From Rhyacichthys aspro (lineage: Eukaryota > Chordata > Actinopteri > Gobiiformes > Rhyacichthyidae): a stretch of 64,000 nucleotides of DNA. Below, one piece after another: positions 1-12,541 of this stretch; the stretch's first letter is position 1; each line of letters starts with the position of its first letter. The notes beneath the pieces were generated by a model that did not search any database, was not told where the DNA came from, and saw nothing but the letters and a program-made list of their open reading frames with translations. Made by a program: the position numbers and the translations under genes. The DNA lies in contig CM072163.1 in the NCBI GenBank assembly GCA_036850595.1, positions 3,830,595 through 3,894,594 on the forward strand. The letters are read 5' to 3'.

Positions 1-2079
1 TTTTCCTTTAAATCACAGACTGTATTTTAAGTCAGGGGTCTTTCTCTCGAATGTAAAGGGTCTACTAAGTGTCTGGTGTAGACTATTCTAGGATTAGCTC
101 TGATTTAGCTTTAGTTATTCATCATATTTAGCTCGTGTTTAATCTTATTTACTGTATTTCTTATTTACAAACAGCTTCAGTCTGAGTGTGAGCTTTTTTC
201 TCCGTAGTTCAGACCTTATAATCTGTTAATTATACGCACATCTGATGTAAAAACTCACTGTGAAGCCAAAATACGTCCAGTTTGGCTCCCAGTTCCGCAA
301 GTTAAAGACCTCCATTTAAGTAATACTTTCCAAAAGCTTCAGTACAACTATGATTGCCAACAAACATCTTTCTCCGTAGCCATAAAGCAGTCAAATTCCT
401 GGCACAATCAAAGTCTTCCCGGGCCTCGTCGTGAAATGCTTTTGCAGCAGCTGAGAGTGCGTTTTTGGAAAGCCTTTGTGCTGGAATTATGTGGAGCTGG
501 AGTCCAACGGCACCGGGATAAGAAAAAATAAAAGCCTTTCACCGACGAGGAATTAACAACTGCCACGTTTCTAGGATTTCATTAATGTCCACAATAAATG
601 AATGTAACTGTTTAATGTATAGGACTGTGGTCTGCAAATGTAAATCGCAGAAAATAATGAGGTAATTTTGCACACATTGGGTTTAATTGCTAAACATGCT
701 CACTTTCTGTCATGATTTTATGTCCTCACCGCCGATGCGTTTTATTCTTGAACTGGGTGACCACGTTGCTATGTAATTTAATGAGATGAAATTAAATCAG
801 AGTTAGTGCTATTATCACACCTCAGACCTTTACAAAGAGTAAAGTTAGCGCGAGCACCTTTAAACTCACTTCTTCTTTCTTCTTCTTTTCCATTAAACTT
901 CCTCGTCCTTTGTCAAATGAAGAAACACCTTTTTAATAGTGTTACTCTTTTTCTTAAGTGTGCAGTTAAATGTCAAAACTTCTTCCATTAAAGGCTGCTA
1001 TCTATTCACTTTGCAACCATTATCTTTGTGAAATGGGTCTCAAATCCCTTCCCTTCACAATCCTGTCTCAAATTGAGCAGTCTTTATGCAATGCTTCATT
1101 TCTCTGTTTGGTTTATCCAGTTGCGTCCAGATGCAGTTTATTCACAATAATTTAAAATTAAGTTCCACCGAGTCCACAATAATTGTTTCTAAAGAAAAGA
1201 AAACAGAATTAGGATGGTGTGAACTGTTATTGGTGCTCTACATGCACTAAAATGAAACTGGTCACATGGGAAATTGTGTTTAAATATACTGCTCCATACA
1301 CTGTACATATATATAGTGAAATTACACAGCATTGGGAAAGATATTAGCATTTGCACGGTGTCAAATAGATGTTTTATCTTTGGTAAGAATGAAATAAAAC
1401 CATCCAAAACACCACAGGAAACTTACTCACTGAGGGTTTGATCTAAATCAGGATCAAAAACACTGAAACACAATGCTTACAAGTGCATTAGAGGAAAATA
1501 AACAGAAAAGGTTTGGGTTTTCTGGAGTGAATCTGCAGCTACAGAGGGCCACAGAAAGAAATATGACCCACTTTTCTGACCTGACCCTCTGTCTGTTTGA
1601 GGATGGTCTATGAAAGAAACACGGACAACTGTAAACTACTTAATACAATGTTAACACTAAAGAAAATAGAGAGCCAAGCTTTCAGTGAGTAAATGAAGGG
1701 TTTAACTAAAGTTTAATTTGACCATGTAAATTATTTCAACTGTTTTTTTTAATAATCAGCATCTAAATTTACACTTGTTGCTTTTGTAAAATCTTTAGAA
1801 ATGTGACAACTCCACTTTCTTGACTTTAAAATGGTCAAGAATGAACGGATTAGCTTCAGTGGCTAACTCACTAAGTAAATCATACAAGGAATGCATTTAC
1901 TGTTCCGAGTATTAAAGCCTTAAGCGACTGTGTGAGGCAACGCGGCGCTAAACACATCCTGCAGCTATCTGTGTTCTGGAGGCGACGCAATGAAAGTGGT
2001 ATTGATTTTCTTTTGTGGAAAGGTTTCACAGAAAACAAGCAGATTTCCTTTAAAAGTCGGCTCCAATCTCACATCACGC
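1..2079. other. AT-rich non-coding sequence
   Basis: I see no gene, repeat family or strong motif. Frames of 60-72 codons are of chance length and composition. Confidence 0.6.
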
Positions 2080-2260
2080 TTTCACATTCGATTCTAGTGC
2101 TTTCCTATTAAAAGCCCGGCACGTTGAGGCGATCTTTTCTCTCCGTTAATGTGGACAAGCAGGTCGGCCCCGGGCTCCGGAGACCGCACAGGCCCGTCAT
2201 CTGCATCGCACACCATTATCAGACATGACTAATTCAGCACGTGGCCAAAAGACTCTAAAT
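2080..2260. other. CpG-rich complex sequence, candidate regulatory element
   Basis: The block contains AAAAGCCCGGCACG, GGTCGGCCCCGGGCTCCGG and a homeodomain-type CTAATTC site. Base composition differs sharply from the flanks and no frame looks coding. Function is inferred from composition only. Confidence 0.25.
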
Positions 2261-2889
2261 GTGCCATGAAAAATTGAATAAGGCCACACACCGTACGCCC
2301 ACCTCGCGCTCGCCGCTGTTTCTGCGGAGAGGCAGTAAAAGCCTGGTGTTTCTATCTCACCTGAGCACCCGGTGGCCTCGTGTCACTGGTCATCACATGC
2401 ACGTCCCTCGGGGTTTAACAAATGCATGTGAACTTTACACACAGAAATGCCACTATGGAGCCTATATACACCTCAGGTAGGAGGAAACATTTGCTCATAA
2501 ATTACTTTTAGTAGAGGACATGGCTGTAATATAAACTGTGCTCTCTTGACGTTTCTTTACATGATTTTATTTGCTTTAGTGAGACTGTCCTGTTAGAAAT
2601 AAAAACAAATCTTAATGCCACAGCAACATCTCTCTAAAAGATGTACATGTATTTATCTGGGCTCTTAAAAACTCACTCAAAACATAATGAGGCAGATATG
2701 TGGGACTCCAATCCTTTATAAGAGAGTGGGCTGCTTGAGCAATCACAGCTAGCAGACTTAAAGGGATGGTTTAAAGAGAATCTGCGAAAATCAAATGTTT
2801 ATCAGTTTCATTTTACATTTCTTCATGTTTTTTCTGACATTTTTCAGGCATTTATCGAGCTCCGAAGACATCAGGCCAAGCTCATTCTG

Positions 2890-3152
2890 GAGAAGATGGA
2901 GGTTCGATCTCAGGACCAACACTCGATCTTTCTGTGAGGAGTCCTCCCCGCGTTACTGTGGGTTCTCTGTCTTCGTCCCGCCGCCCAAAAACATAGACCC
3001 AAGTGAATGAATGTGAGAGTAAATGGTTAACAGTCAGTGTCTAAATGTCATCCCTGAGACTAACTCCACTGTCCATTGGCTCAAAGCTGCTGGGATAGGC
3101 TCCAGCCACCCTCGACCTCCAAGCGGTAGAATATAAATGAATGAATGAATGC
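2890..3152 (+). mobile_element. SINE-like element, same family, degenerate
   Basis: The segment contains GGTTCGATCTCAGGACC, a decayed CTTTCTGTGAGGAGTCCTC...GTGGGTTCTCTGTCTTCGTCC core, GATAGGCTCCAGCCACC and a terminal (AATG)n tail at about 3134-3150. GGTTCGATC resembles a tRNA B box, so the head of this copy may be tRNA-derived. Confidence 0.65.
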
Positions 3153-5774
3153 ACTTTCCTAAATATCTATCTCTAAAGGCTGCTGCTCCAAGTGTGACTT
3201 CATGGACGACTGTCACAAACTCCAGCAAAGCCCACTCTTTGAAAACCAAGTGAAGCGTGTGCAGAAGAGTTCTCACGACACAAATGGTGTTGTTTGTGGC
3301 CAAAAACAGAAGCTCTTTGCACTGGAGATGGGCTTTCATTACGTGCTAAGATTAGCTTACAGTTTGTAGTTTATAATGCAAAAAAATAAAGATAAGAAAG
3401 ACAAAGGATGTTGTCAAAATAAGATGTTGTGTCTTTGTTTTGTTCACCTCAACTTACATAATATAGGCTCTGTTTCATTTGAAGGACCCATTGAAATGAC
3501 AATGAAGCCACAGATTTTAAGATGAAAAGGTTAAGATAAACGAGTCTGTCCTTAAGCAGCGGGGTCATTGTCACAAAAGAGCAAAACAGTCAAATTACAA
3601 CCAGAATTGTTAAACAGAAAAATGCTGATATTTGATTCACTTTTCTGCACGAGACACGTTTTAAATGAGTTCTTGTTGTGTTGTCTCTGAACGGTCTGCT
3701 CCCCGTGAACTCCGGCGTCTATCTAATCTCTGTCTGTGCCGGTGTCATTTGGATTTGTGCGGCTCACGCTGGATAACACATTAAAACCGCAATTTGACTG
3801 TGACCTTTTAGCTTCTTTTATCTTAAACGCTCTGAGAAAGTCTGCTTCTTTTTTTTTGGTGAGAATCCTTTCATAAAAATATTAATAATTTAGCTTTTGT
3901 CTGAACCTAATGTAGGGCAAACTGTCCAATCCTTACAGCTGAGGCTAATAACCTTTTAAATCCAGATACCTTTGGTCTATGAGGCTATTTTTGGAGTCTC
4001 TCTGTGTCCACATTTTGTCTGGTTGAGGTTAAAAGCTTTGTGTCTTTGGTGTTAAATGTGATTTGATTATAGCCAGAGAAATCATGGCTGAGGAGAAAAT
4101 TGACACCTGAGATTAGAATATGTCAATTTATGGGGCATCACGTGAAAGTCTGTGATGGGATCCTTGGACTAAATAAAGGTTAATACAAGGAAGCATCCCT
4201 GTGAAGAATATAACAATGCATAAGTGACAAGAAAAGTAAATATTTCCATTTCTCGCAGCGTTATTTCAAAAGTTTGCTTGTGAAAAGAGAAGAGGAAAAT
4301 CAGTTTGAAGCCTGGATGCTCTGTGTTGTGTGATATGTAGGTTTTTCATGCAGATCTGCACTAAAAGCTGATGGCATACATGGCAGCTCTGACCATATTG
4401 CAGCTAAATGATGCAGCAGCTTTCACTGCATCCGACGGAAGAGTACAATGTTGTCAGTGTGTTAGAAAAGAGTGGATGGTCGTGGTATTTGTGCAACAGC
4501 TATTCCACTGCAACCAAAAGAGGAACTTTTAGGAAAATCGTTATAAAAGCACATTTATACAGACTTTTCTATTTGGTTTGGAGCAAAAAATGGTGCTTTA
4601 CAACAACCAAACACACTAAGTAACTTGAAAACATTTTGAAAATTCATTTAAAGATCCTTTTATACAACTTTTAGGTTTTTCTATTTGGTCCAAAAATGGC
4701 CGCTGCTACTATCATATAGTTCTATGTAAATTAGACTAAACCTTGTGTTTCTGTTATCTGTCAACATTTTCATTCATTCATTAAAATAAAAGAAAACTGC
4801 AGAGAAAACCTTTTGTTCTGCGTCTTGAACAAATGGAGGTTCACTTTTAAATTAACCAGGGTTAGTTAGTTTGATTACATCCGAGAAAAGACATCTGTCA
4901 AAAACAGGAAGAGTGAGATAAAAGGCACTCTCACAATGACTTAATAACCTCCTAAGAGTGAAAACATGAAGCAATGAGGAGAGAAAATGCCTTGTTAGTG
5001 TTGGCCACAGACACAGTTCCATCAAATAATAATATCACACACACCCTTTATTTACTTATTTTAAGAGCTATTTGTCGTGTCGTTTGTTCTAATAAAACTG
5101 AGAACAAAATCCAAAGATAACTAAAACAATCGGACTAAAAGCATGACCACACCTTTAGATATTTTAGTTGAGTTCTAATTGAAGTGAATTATAATCTGGC
5201 TTTTAAAAGAAAAATACTACCCAGCATAAAGCGAAGTTATGGTCAGTGTCGTGGCATCACTTCAGAGAGATTAATCCGGTGCATCTCCTGCACACGGCCA
5301 TCCATCATGAAAGCTGCTGGGTCACGTTCACTGTGGCCCGTTAATGTCCTTGAAAGCGTTACCTTTTTTGATTATGGCTGCTACTTCTTTTTTTTTCCTT
5401 CCCCGTCTGCCTCCAGTCTGGATCCGCAACACCATTTTTGAATAGATGATCATTTTCCAAGGTGCCTTCAAGGTCTCCTGGGGCGAATGAGAATTTGCTC
5501 TCATTTCAAGGTGTCTGCACTCGCCACAAGACCTGGAATTATATTCAGGTCCTGCGTGTCGATGGCTCTGTGCCATTTCTATGTATTAAACTGCACACAC
5601 ACTGTATGTTACACAAGGTACAGGCAGCAAAGAGACAGTGGCCATGACTTTGATAAAAACAGGCTCAAACATCAAATACAATTCATAAAACCCAATCCAT
5701 TCATATCTGCTCCTTGAAGTAGAACGTAGTATTTTGCAGTAGAACAGAAGAAGTAAACAAATTGGTTTTATATT

Positions 5775-5945
5775 CAATCATTCTTCTTCCGTTTCTGGGT
5801 TGCAGGGTCCAGCAGCAGAGCCCAGCTTTGTTGTGATGGTTGTTAATTAACAGCAACAGTAACACTTACAAATACAGTGACAGACAATCTTTCACTCTCA
5901 CATTTATACCTTTAGGGAATTTGAATTCACCAGTGAATGCATTTC
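5775..5945 (-). mobile_element. SINE-like fragment, same family, very degenerate
   Basis: The minus-strand tail region is at the left (CAATCATTCTTCTTCCG). The body shows GACAGACAATCTTTCACTCTCACATT and a decayed ...TTGAATTCACCAG, matching the same parts of the 14.8 kb copy in the same order. Confidence 0.5.
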
Positions 5946-7244
5946 ATTTCATTACTTATAAAGGTGGCCAAAACGCTACACAAAATTTCAGTACTTTATC
6001 ATCTTCATTTTCTTTTGTTGTTCTTTTGTTGTTGTCTTTTACACCAACCTCTTTTGTTATTACCATTTAGTAATCAACAATCACAACAACTACATGGTCC
6101 CAGAGTTCACTCAATAAAAGGGAACAATGTGGCCCAGTCTATCTTTGTTTACAGTCAGAGATTCTTCCAAGATGTTTGTAGGTCCTAACCTCTGACAAAA
6201 ACATTGCATCTTTGCGACTATATTTAGACAAAAATGTTGAAATGTTTGCCACACAGAAATCTATAGGTTATTAGCAGAATTGTACTCTATGTTACAGCCA
6301 CTGGTTCATGCAGTAAAGCTTCTGCTTGTTGACAAACTATGAACATAAAAAGTGGTGGAATTTGTTGAAAATACACTATAAATACATTAGAAAAAAAGGA
6401 GATAGCTTTATCTAGATTGTTCTGAACACTATAGTCAGACTGTATGATCTTAACACACATTTATAACAGGTTACGTGTGTATGAAATATTCATTTAATTA
6501 ATAAATATTGTATACAATAAATGTATGCAATATTTATCATAACAGTGTCCCATCTTCAGCAGATGAGGCAGATGTGTAGAGGTCAGAGGTCACTTTGCTC
6601 TCAACAAACCTTTTAAAGAAATGGACTCTTAATAATACGTTATGGTTTGGAATATTAAAAACAAAACGTGTATTGGCAGAAAAGTTACTTGATCAGTTTT
6701 ATCTGTTTCATAATCCTTTGTGTGCATTGACCACGATGTTAGAGTATTACATTAGAGCAGGTAACATAAGCCAGGAGCAGCTGAGGAACACTACTGAGAA
6801 GTGTTTGTCAAACAAAGCATTAATCTCTTTCTTGGCAGCGATGACCAATCTCTGTTTTCACAAGACGTCCCTGGATTAGAGCAGCCATTAACTGGCCCCG
6901 ATACAAGACACGGCAAAGTATTAGTAGTGTCTGCAGGACTGTCTGAAGCTGCTGCTCTAAGCGTAATTTAGTATTTTACTGCCAAGAGTAGCTCCTCGGG
7001 GCATTTTACATTTATCTATTGGCTCGAGTCTAATGGCTGGTTTGCAAAGGTATTTTCTCAATGTCTCCACAGGAACAGCTAAAAGACAGAGATTATTTGG
7101 ATTATTTATCGGAAAAAACAGAGGCATCAGAACCTATAAGTCCTGGAACACTTGGAGGGCTCTATTGATTAGACTCATTTGTGCACAATATCACACATAA
7201 TGTTCGTTCTGATGATTTTCTACTCTGGGCTCTCTTCTTTCCTC

Positions 7245-7372
7245 CTCGATTCAAAAACATATATCTCTAGATGATATGGTGAATCTCTCGCCATAAATGT
7301 GACAATGAATGGTTGTCTTTAAGTGTTAGCCCTGAGTGTATCTCCACTGAAGCTAGAAAATGAATAAATTAA
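7245..7372 (+). mobile_element. SINE-like fragment, same family, very degenerate
   Basis: A ...AAAAACATATATC...GGTGAATCTCT...AATGTGACAATGAATGGTTGTCTTTAAGTGTTAGCCCTGA series matches the 3' half of the family on the + strand and ends in a short AATGAATAAAT tail. Confidence 0.45.
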
Positions 7373-8099
7373 TGTTGGGAGATTGATATAAAAAGCAATT
7401 ATTAAAAAAATTTCATTGGTAAAAATAGAATAATTACAAAAGTCTAGTGATCTTCTTTTAATCTGTATGAGACATTTACATAAACAGGTGAGCTCAATCG
7501 GAAAATAAATAAATAAATACAAAAATCAGCCATTGTTACTGATAATGTTTGAACTAATGGAACCATGATCACTTTTAATGATATTTCTTGAATTTAAGAC
7601 CAAAATTTGTCATTAAAAGTGGCTGGACAGAAGTGTACAGGTTTTATTTGAATACTAAAAAGTAAAATCCTTCTTCTCAAACTATATATTCCTTCTTTTT
7701 TTATGACTGTATGTTTTCCTTCATGTGCACAATTAGCTCTCAGTGAGAAAGCAATAAAAGTAGCTCGTAGTTAGCTATCTTTTTGTGACCTTTTGCGTGA
7801 AATATCTGCGCTAAAGAGTTACACAAGGCTGTTCCACTGCTGCAGCTGAAGGCATGTAAGGTAACTATTAGCAGAGCTGTGAAAAGGTCATTTGACTATA
7901 AATGGAGCAGAAAGGGGATGCTCCGAGGTCAGACTTAACTCTAGCAGTTTATTTCACTCATTTCTCAAGCACTGATATTAGAAAAAATGATCTATGACAC
8001 TTCCTCACCTTGAGATTAATTACATATTTATGTCAAATGTATTTAGTCGAGGCTTTCTTTGTTTCACACGTTTATAATTCAGTAAAAACGAAGAAAGAT

Positions 8100-8460
8100 A
8101 CGGTCCGTCTCTTCGTTCCCTGATGCTTTATGTGAGTTATTTCCCTCGGTGCACAGACTGAAACACAGCAGACTTGGAATAACCCCTAGCGCTGGAGGTC
8201 AAAGCCCCAGAAAGCAAACATGTGCCCGATGTGTCGGAGTCAGGACGCCTGGAGGTGTGGATCACGCAGAGATAACACGCTGACCCATATCTGGAGGAGC
8301 ACGCCGTAATAAATACGAGCCCTGTGCACATTCGCTGACATCACACACAAACCCAAACAGCATATGCAGACTCTCTCGCCCCGTTAGCTCCCGCTTCCCT
8401 TCGGCTAACAGCGCGGAGCTAACGTTTGAGTCCAGCTGTCACATCACGGGGCACTCAGAG
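8100..8460. other. CpG-rich complex sequence, candidate regulatory element
   Basis: CpG-containing, non-repetitive sequence with the hairpin at 8382-8424. No convincing exon on either strand. Confidence 0.25.
8382..8424. repeat. perfect 10 bp inverted repeat (hairpin) in a CpG-rich island
   Basis: CGTTAGCTCC and GGAGCTAACG are exact reverse complements with a 23-base loop that also contains GGCTAAC. It lies within the CpG-rich stretch 8100-8460. Confidence 0.8.
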
Positions 8461-9138
8461 ATTTTGGTAAATACACTTGTTTTCCGTCAGATGTGGCTTG
8501 TTTATCTTAATGCCTGACAAATTATTTCAAAGTAACCCCTCATTAAAGCCACATTCATAATATTTCTGGAAGCGTAGCTGAACTGAAGGCATTTTATTAA
8601 CACTGTAAAAGCAAGTATTCATGAATAAATGTCCTCTTTCTGTGCATTTATAAATACATTTTAGCTCTAAGACCATCATTGGTGTCACATATCGTTCATA
8701 TTTTCTCCACATTTGGGAAGCTTTTTGATTTTTTCCTCTTCCTCTGACTGTGTCCTGCTTTGACTGGTGCATAATTGGCAAAAACTTTTGATTTGGTCCT
8801 AATTTAGTAAGACTTCTCCTCTTTTATTCATGCCCTTCATAGAAGCCCTTTTGGAGAAAACTACTGACTGTGGCTTTAGCGTAGTTCCTAACTTATTTAA
8901 ATGACTTTATAAACTTTATTACAATGTGTGAACACTTAATTATCGGTTTCATGGTTCATTTTAAATTCCTAAAGTGTGGTTTAAACACTGCAAGATAAAC
9001 TTAAACACAAAAATAACAACAAAGGTTTTCTATTTTTGCAAAAGCACTCTTTTAATCAAATCTAATCAGACAACTTTTCCAAGACAACCCTCACGAAATA
9101 AAAATGTATTAAATTCCCTTACTAAATATGATTAAAAT

Positions 9139-9235
9139 ATAATAACAAATAATAATATGTTAATAATGTTAATAACAATACTACTAATAATAATAATAAT
9201 ATTAATAACAAATAGCAAAAGAAAAAAATGATAAC
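9139..9235. repeat. AAT-rich low-complexity tract
   Basis: Imperfect AATAAT and TAATAA trinucleotides. A purer AAT run of about 6 units lies at 15730-15748. Confidence 0.7.
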
Positions 9236-9439
9236 AACAATAATACACTTTTTGCTTTAAAGTGAAAGAATAAAATCCACATCAAGACCCAATAAAAAGA
9301 ATAAAACAAATTCACAAATTAAACTATAAAAATCCTCCAAAGAAAACAATAAATAACACATCCACCTGAAACTTCCTGGTCCAAAACATCAAAAAACAAC
9401 TGTATAAACCCATCTATAATAATGTACTATATAAACCCT

Positions 9440-9960
9440 GCTGCTTCCTAAACCTGACTCACCTGACGTCCACTGAGAGCAGGTAACGCCGTCGTCAGGA
9501 GTGTAACTAACGGACGTGGAGGCAGACATATGCACAGAGAACAAAGCAATCAGACGAAAAACAACACCGTAGAGTCAACAGCAGAGAGAGCACCTAAGCC
9601 TCCACCAACTGTTGGGCTAATCTCACGCTCATTTGTGGGATTCACACGTCTGCGAGTCCAGACCGCTTCTCATCTGCCTCCTCGGGCTCGTGCACACCTG
9701 GTCCCTTTGTCTTCTCGGGGTTTTTCATCAGCTCACGGCTCAGACACGGACCATTCTCTTTTCCGACGAACCGTGTCATTACTGTCATCATCATTATCTC
9801 CGTTTTGTTTTCACTCCGGTCCAAATATCAATAGTGGCTTCCACCTTTGTGCGGCCCCCGCTCCATTTATCTGTTGACCAGCCACAGGTGAGTCACTGTG
9901 AGTTAGAGCTAACAACACACAGATCCACAGAGGTTCAGGCTGGATTTGATGATAAGGTCT
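9440..9960. other. CpG-rich complex sequence, candidate regulatory element
   Basis: The block is open on both strands for 60-115 codons, but those peptides are low-complexity (S, P, H, R rich) and unlike any family I know. A CACAG|GTGAGT donor-like site lies near 9888. It is better read as regulatory DNA, or part of an untranslated exon, than as a gene. Confidence 0.25.
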
Positions 9961-10698
9961 AGTTGTGAACATATGTCACATAAACACAGATAATTGATTA
10001 AATGAAGCAGTAGAAGTCATCAGTTTGAAGCATTTATTTCACTTTGTTCAAACAAGTTACGAAGATTGGTGACTATTATATGTTTTTTATCTTTTTTACT
10101 TCATCTCCATTTGATTGTATCTTTATGTTTGTCCTGTTTATTTTATTTATCTCGTCGTGTTTGAAATAAACGTATAAACAGTGATGAAATGCTAGTTACA
10201 TTGTTGATCATATATTGCAGCATTTTTAGACTTATGTATCCATTTATTTTATACTTTTTCCTACAAATACAAGAAGCTTTTTTCAATAATTGACCATGCT
10301 ATGTTCATTATCCCTTTTACCTTTTCTGTTTTCTTGCTTTCCATATGTTGGCGTTTAACAGGATGGAAATCAAAGAGCTCACAGTGGGTTCAGAGCTGCA
10401 TTAAAATAAACGGGACCATTAAATACATGAAAACGGTGTTTCTTTATTTAATGTTAGCACCATGCTGCTACCGTGGGCGGTCCCTGAGGTCACCTTGTTT
10501 TATTCAAATAGAAACTCTGCTCGTAAAGGCGGCGGGGTCAGCTTTAATTCCTGCTATTTAAACAGTGAAACATGTCACATTAACTATTACAACCGGTTTA
10601 AATTACGTGTGCCCCGGCTGTTTATGGACTGGCTGTTCGAGGTTAATGTATTGTGGCTGCTAATGGCTGATTAATGATTGGTTCACATGCGTTAAAAT

Positions 10699-10793
10699 GT
10701 GGGGTTATAACCTGAATTTAGGACAAAACCAATTTGTTCTGATGTTTATGGCAGATGTGAACAGAGCCTCCAAGGACATGTCTTCCAAAAGAT
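10699..10793 (+). repeat. dispersed repeat pair, copy 1
   Basis: GGGGTTATAACCTGAATTTA...GGACAAAACC...TTCTGATGTT...GTGAACAGAGCCTCCAAGGAC...GTCTTCC parallels 12456-12541 in the same order and orientation with a few indels. The family is not recognised. Confidence 0.6.
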
Positions 10794-11779
10794 CTTGTTA
10801 TTCCAGATCTGCTTCCGTTGGTTTATAGGAAAATGTTGTCGACGCAGAGGCTAATGTAGCTTAAGAGAGCATCCAAGACACAGATTGTATTTATAAAGCA
10901 ACACATACCTTCATTAAAATAGAGAATATCCACTGTTTTCTGTTTAGTTACATTTCCATCTCCATAAAGAGTACTTTGAAGCTCCACTGAACACAAACAG
11001 GAAGTCCAGATTTTTTAAAGTGAGTAATTGATCTCCTGCTGATGATGATGCCAAATCACTAGCATTAATAGGCTCATAGTAGGCTTACAGAATGGTTCTC
11101 CTGCAGGAATAACAGGTATAAAGCAGCAGACTTTGACAACGTGATGTTTTTTTTTTTCCATTGTATAATCCCAATGATGTAACTCCCAGTGAAGAGAACA
11201 TTAATTAGTCACATAACCAACTTACTGGGTAGAGACAAGAGTATAGTTTAAATGTGACACCATAAATACTTTCATGTGAGCATATAACAGGGAGTTAAAT
11301 GCGTTTATTGCCATGAAGGTGTGTGAAGGTTATAATAGACTATCATTATCTTCGGTTTTCTTTGCAATTTGCCTTTTTCTCTGCAGCCACTTTTGTGTTT
11401 AATTCTTGTCGCTTTTAGTGATTGATTTTCCGGCCTCATTTCCAGTGTCACAAACATAAAGAAGTTTAAGTGCATTGATAAGATCTTTGGTGACTGAATA
11501 AACCATTATGTGATCAATAGCTTTTAATGGTCTGTGATGCCAAACGAGAAGACTATTGAGTAGAGTACGGAGGTATGGATTACTGTGTCATTGATTTGGA
11601 CTTCTTTACCTGACAGCAGGCAGCAGCAGACCCTCCCCTCTCCTATTCTCAGTCTAAAAGCTTACTGCATTTTGATCCACTGGTTTCTGAAGTGTTTTTC
11701 TTCTCCTCCACTCGTCTGTACGTTTTTATGCACTCCCACTAATGTGCAGGATTAACTTACTTTGCATCTACCTGTATTC

Positions 11780-12310
11780 TTTGATTATGGCTGAAAGCCT
11801 GAGCGCTAGAAACAGGCCGGGATTATCTCCCAGCGGAGTGTTTGATGTTCCCCTCTTAATGAAGCTGGCAGCAGAAAGCCGGCGCGCCTTAAAAACCCGG
11901 CTTTTATGTGGATGGAGCGTCGCAGCCATCTTAAAAGGACTTATTACGGAGCCGTCGTATTCATTTTGCCGCGTCCGCGCTCCCATGCGTTTAAGGCCGC
12001 GCTGGGGTCAAACGGTGTTTACGCTCAGCGGCATCACAAATAGTTTGGATAGCTTGAGGCGTGCCGGCGATCAGAGGCGTTTTGAAGTGGAGATAACGCA
12101 CTCGCTGCTGCGTCGTACAAGGGTTTTCATAATGGATAGTGCACGCGGCGGATTTATGCGTCTTTGTCGAATTATCTAAAACCAAAAACTGTGCATCTCT
12201 GGATTTGTCGTGTTGCAATGAGGCGTCGAAAAGAGCTGAGAATCTTTGCATTTCCCCAAAAGGCTATTTCAGGACACACAGGAGGGTTCAACGGAGCTGT
12301 TACACACCAC
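11780..12310. other. CpG-rich complex sequence, candidate regulatory element
   Basis: This is the strongest non-repetitive CpG-rich island in the left half, with GGCGCGCC, CCGCGTCCGCGCTCC and GGCCGCGCTGG. Open frames of 145 codons on + and 72-86 codons on - overlap. That pattern comes from a lack of AT-rich stop codons and does not indicate a protein. Homeodomain-like ATTAC and CTTAAT sites occur. Confidence 0.3.
11875..11904. repeat. 8 bp inverted repeat AAAGCCGG/CCGGCTTT
   Basis: The arms are exact reverse complements with a 14-base loop, in the most CpG-rich part of the 11.8-12.3 kb island. Confidence 0.6.
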
Positions 12311-12455
12311 AGGGAAAGTCTCGGCTAAACGCTGCCATACTGTTCTTAACAAAAGTGCATGGAGGCTATACTGTGAGTCATAATTACAGTATTCAATTAT
12401 AATATAGGACTTTGAATACATTCGGGTATGACTAAATAGGTCTAGACTTTGGGTG

Positions 12456-12541
12456 TAGGGTTATGACCTGACTTTAGGACATGGCCTATTCATTCTGATG
12501 TTGGTGAACAGAGCAGCTAAGGACAAGTCTTGCAAAATGTC
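12456..12541 (+). repeat. dispersed repeat pair, copy 2
   Basis: TAGGGTTATGACCTGACTTT...AGGACATGGCC...TTCTGATGTTG...GTGAACAGAGCAGCTAAGGAC...AGTCTTGC is the second copy, about 1.75 kb from the first. Confidence 0.6.

Larger units (their letters stand above)
3153..8099. other. AT-rich non-coding sequence
   Basis: Apart from two SINE-like fragments I see nothing. A 94-codon + frame at 6595-6879 has a plausible-looking composition but no domain, no Kozak support and no homology I recognise. Confidence 0.5.

Noticed and set aside
2895..2915. GGTTCGATC as the B box of a tRNA gene
   Set aside because: No A box, cloverleaf or terminator is found around it; it belongs to a SINE-like copy.
6595..6879. 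94-codon + frame with balanced amino-acid composition
   Set aside because: No similarity that I recognise, weak start context and no neighbouring exon signals; length is within chance for a 64 kb AT-rich window.
9880..9900. CACAGGTGAGTCAC donor-like site as the end of a + exon
   Set aside because: A single consensus donor without a matching acceptor, coding frame or promoter evidence is too common to call.
11742..12179. 145-codon + open frame, the longest simple frame outside the repeats
   Set aside because: It overlaps open minus frames, starts in AT-rich DNA and its peptide has no recognisable domain. It is explained by the CpG-rich composition.
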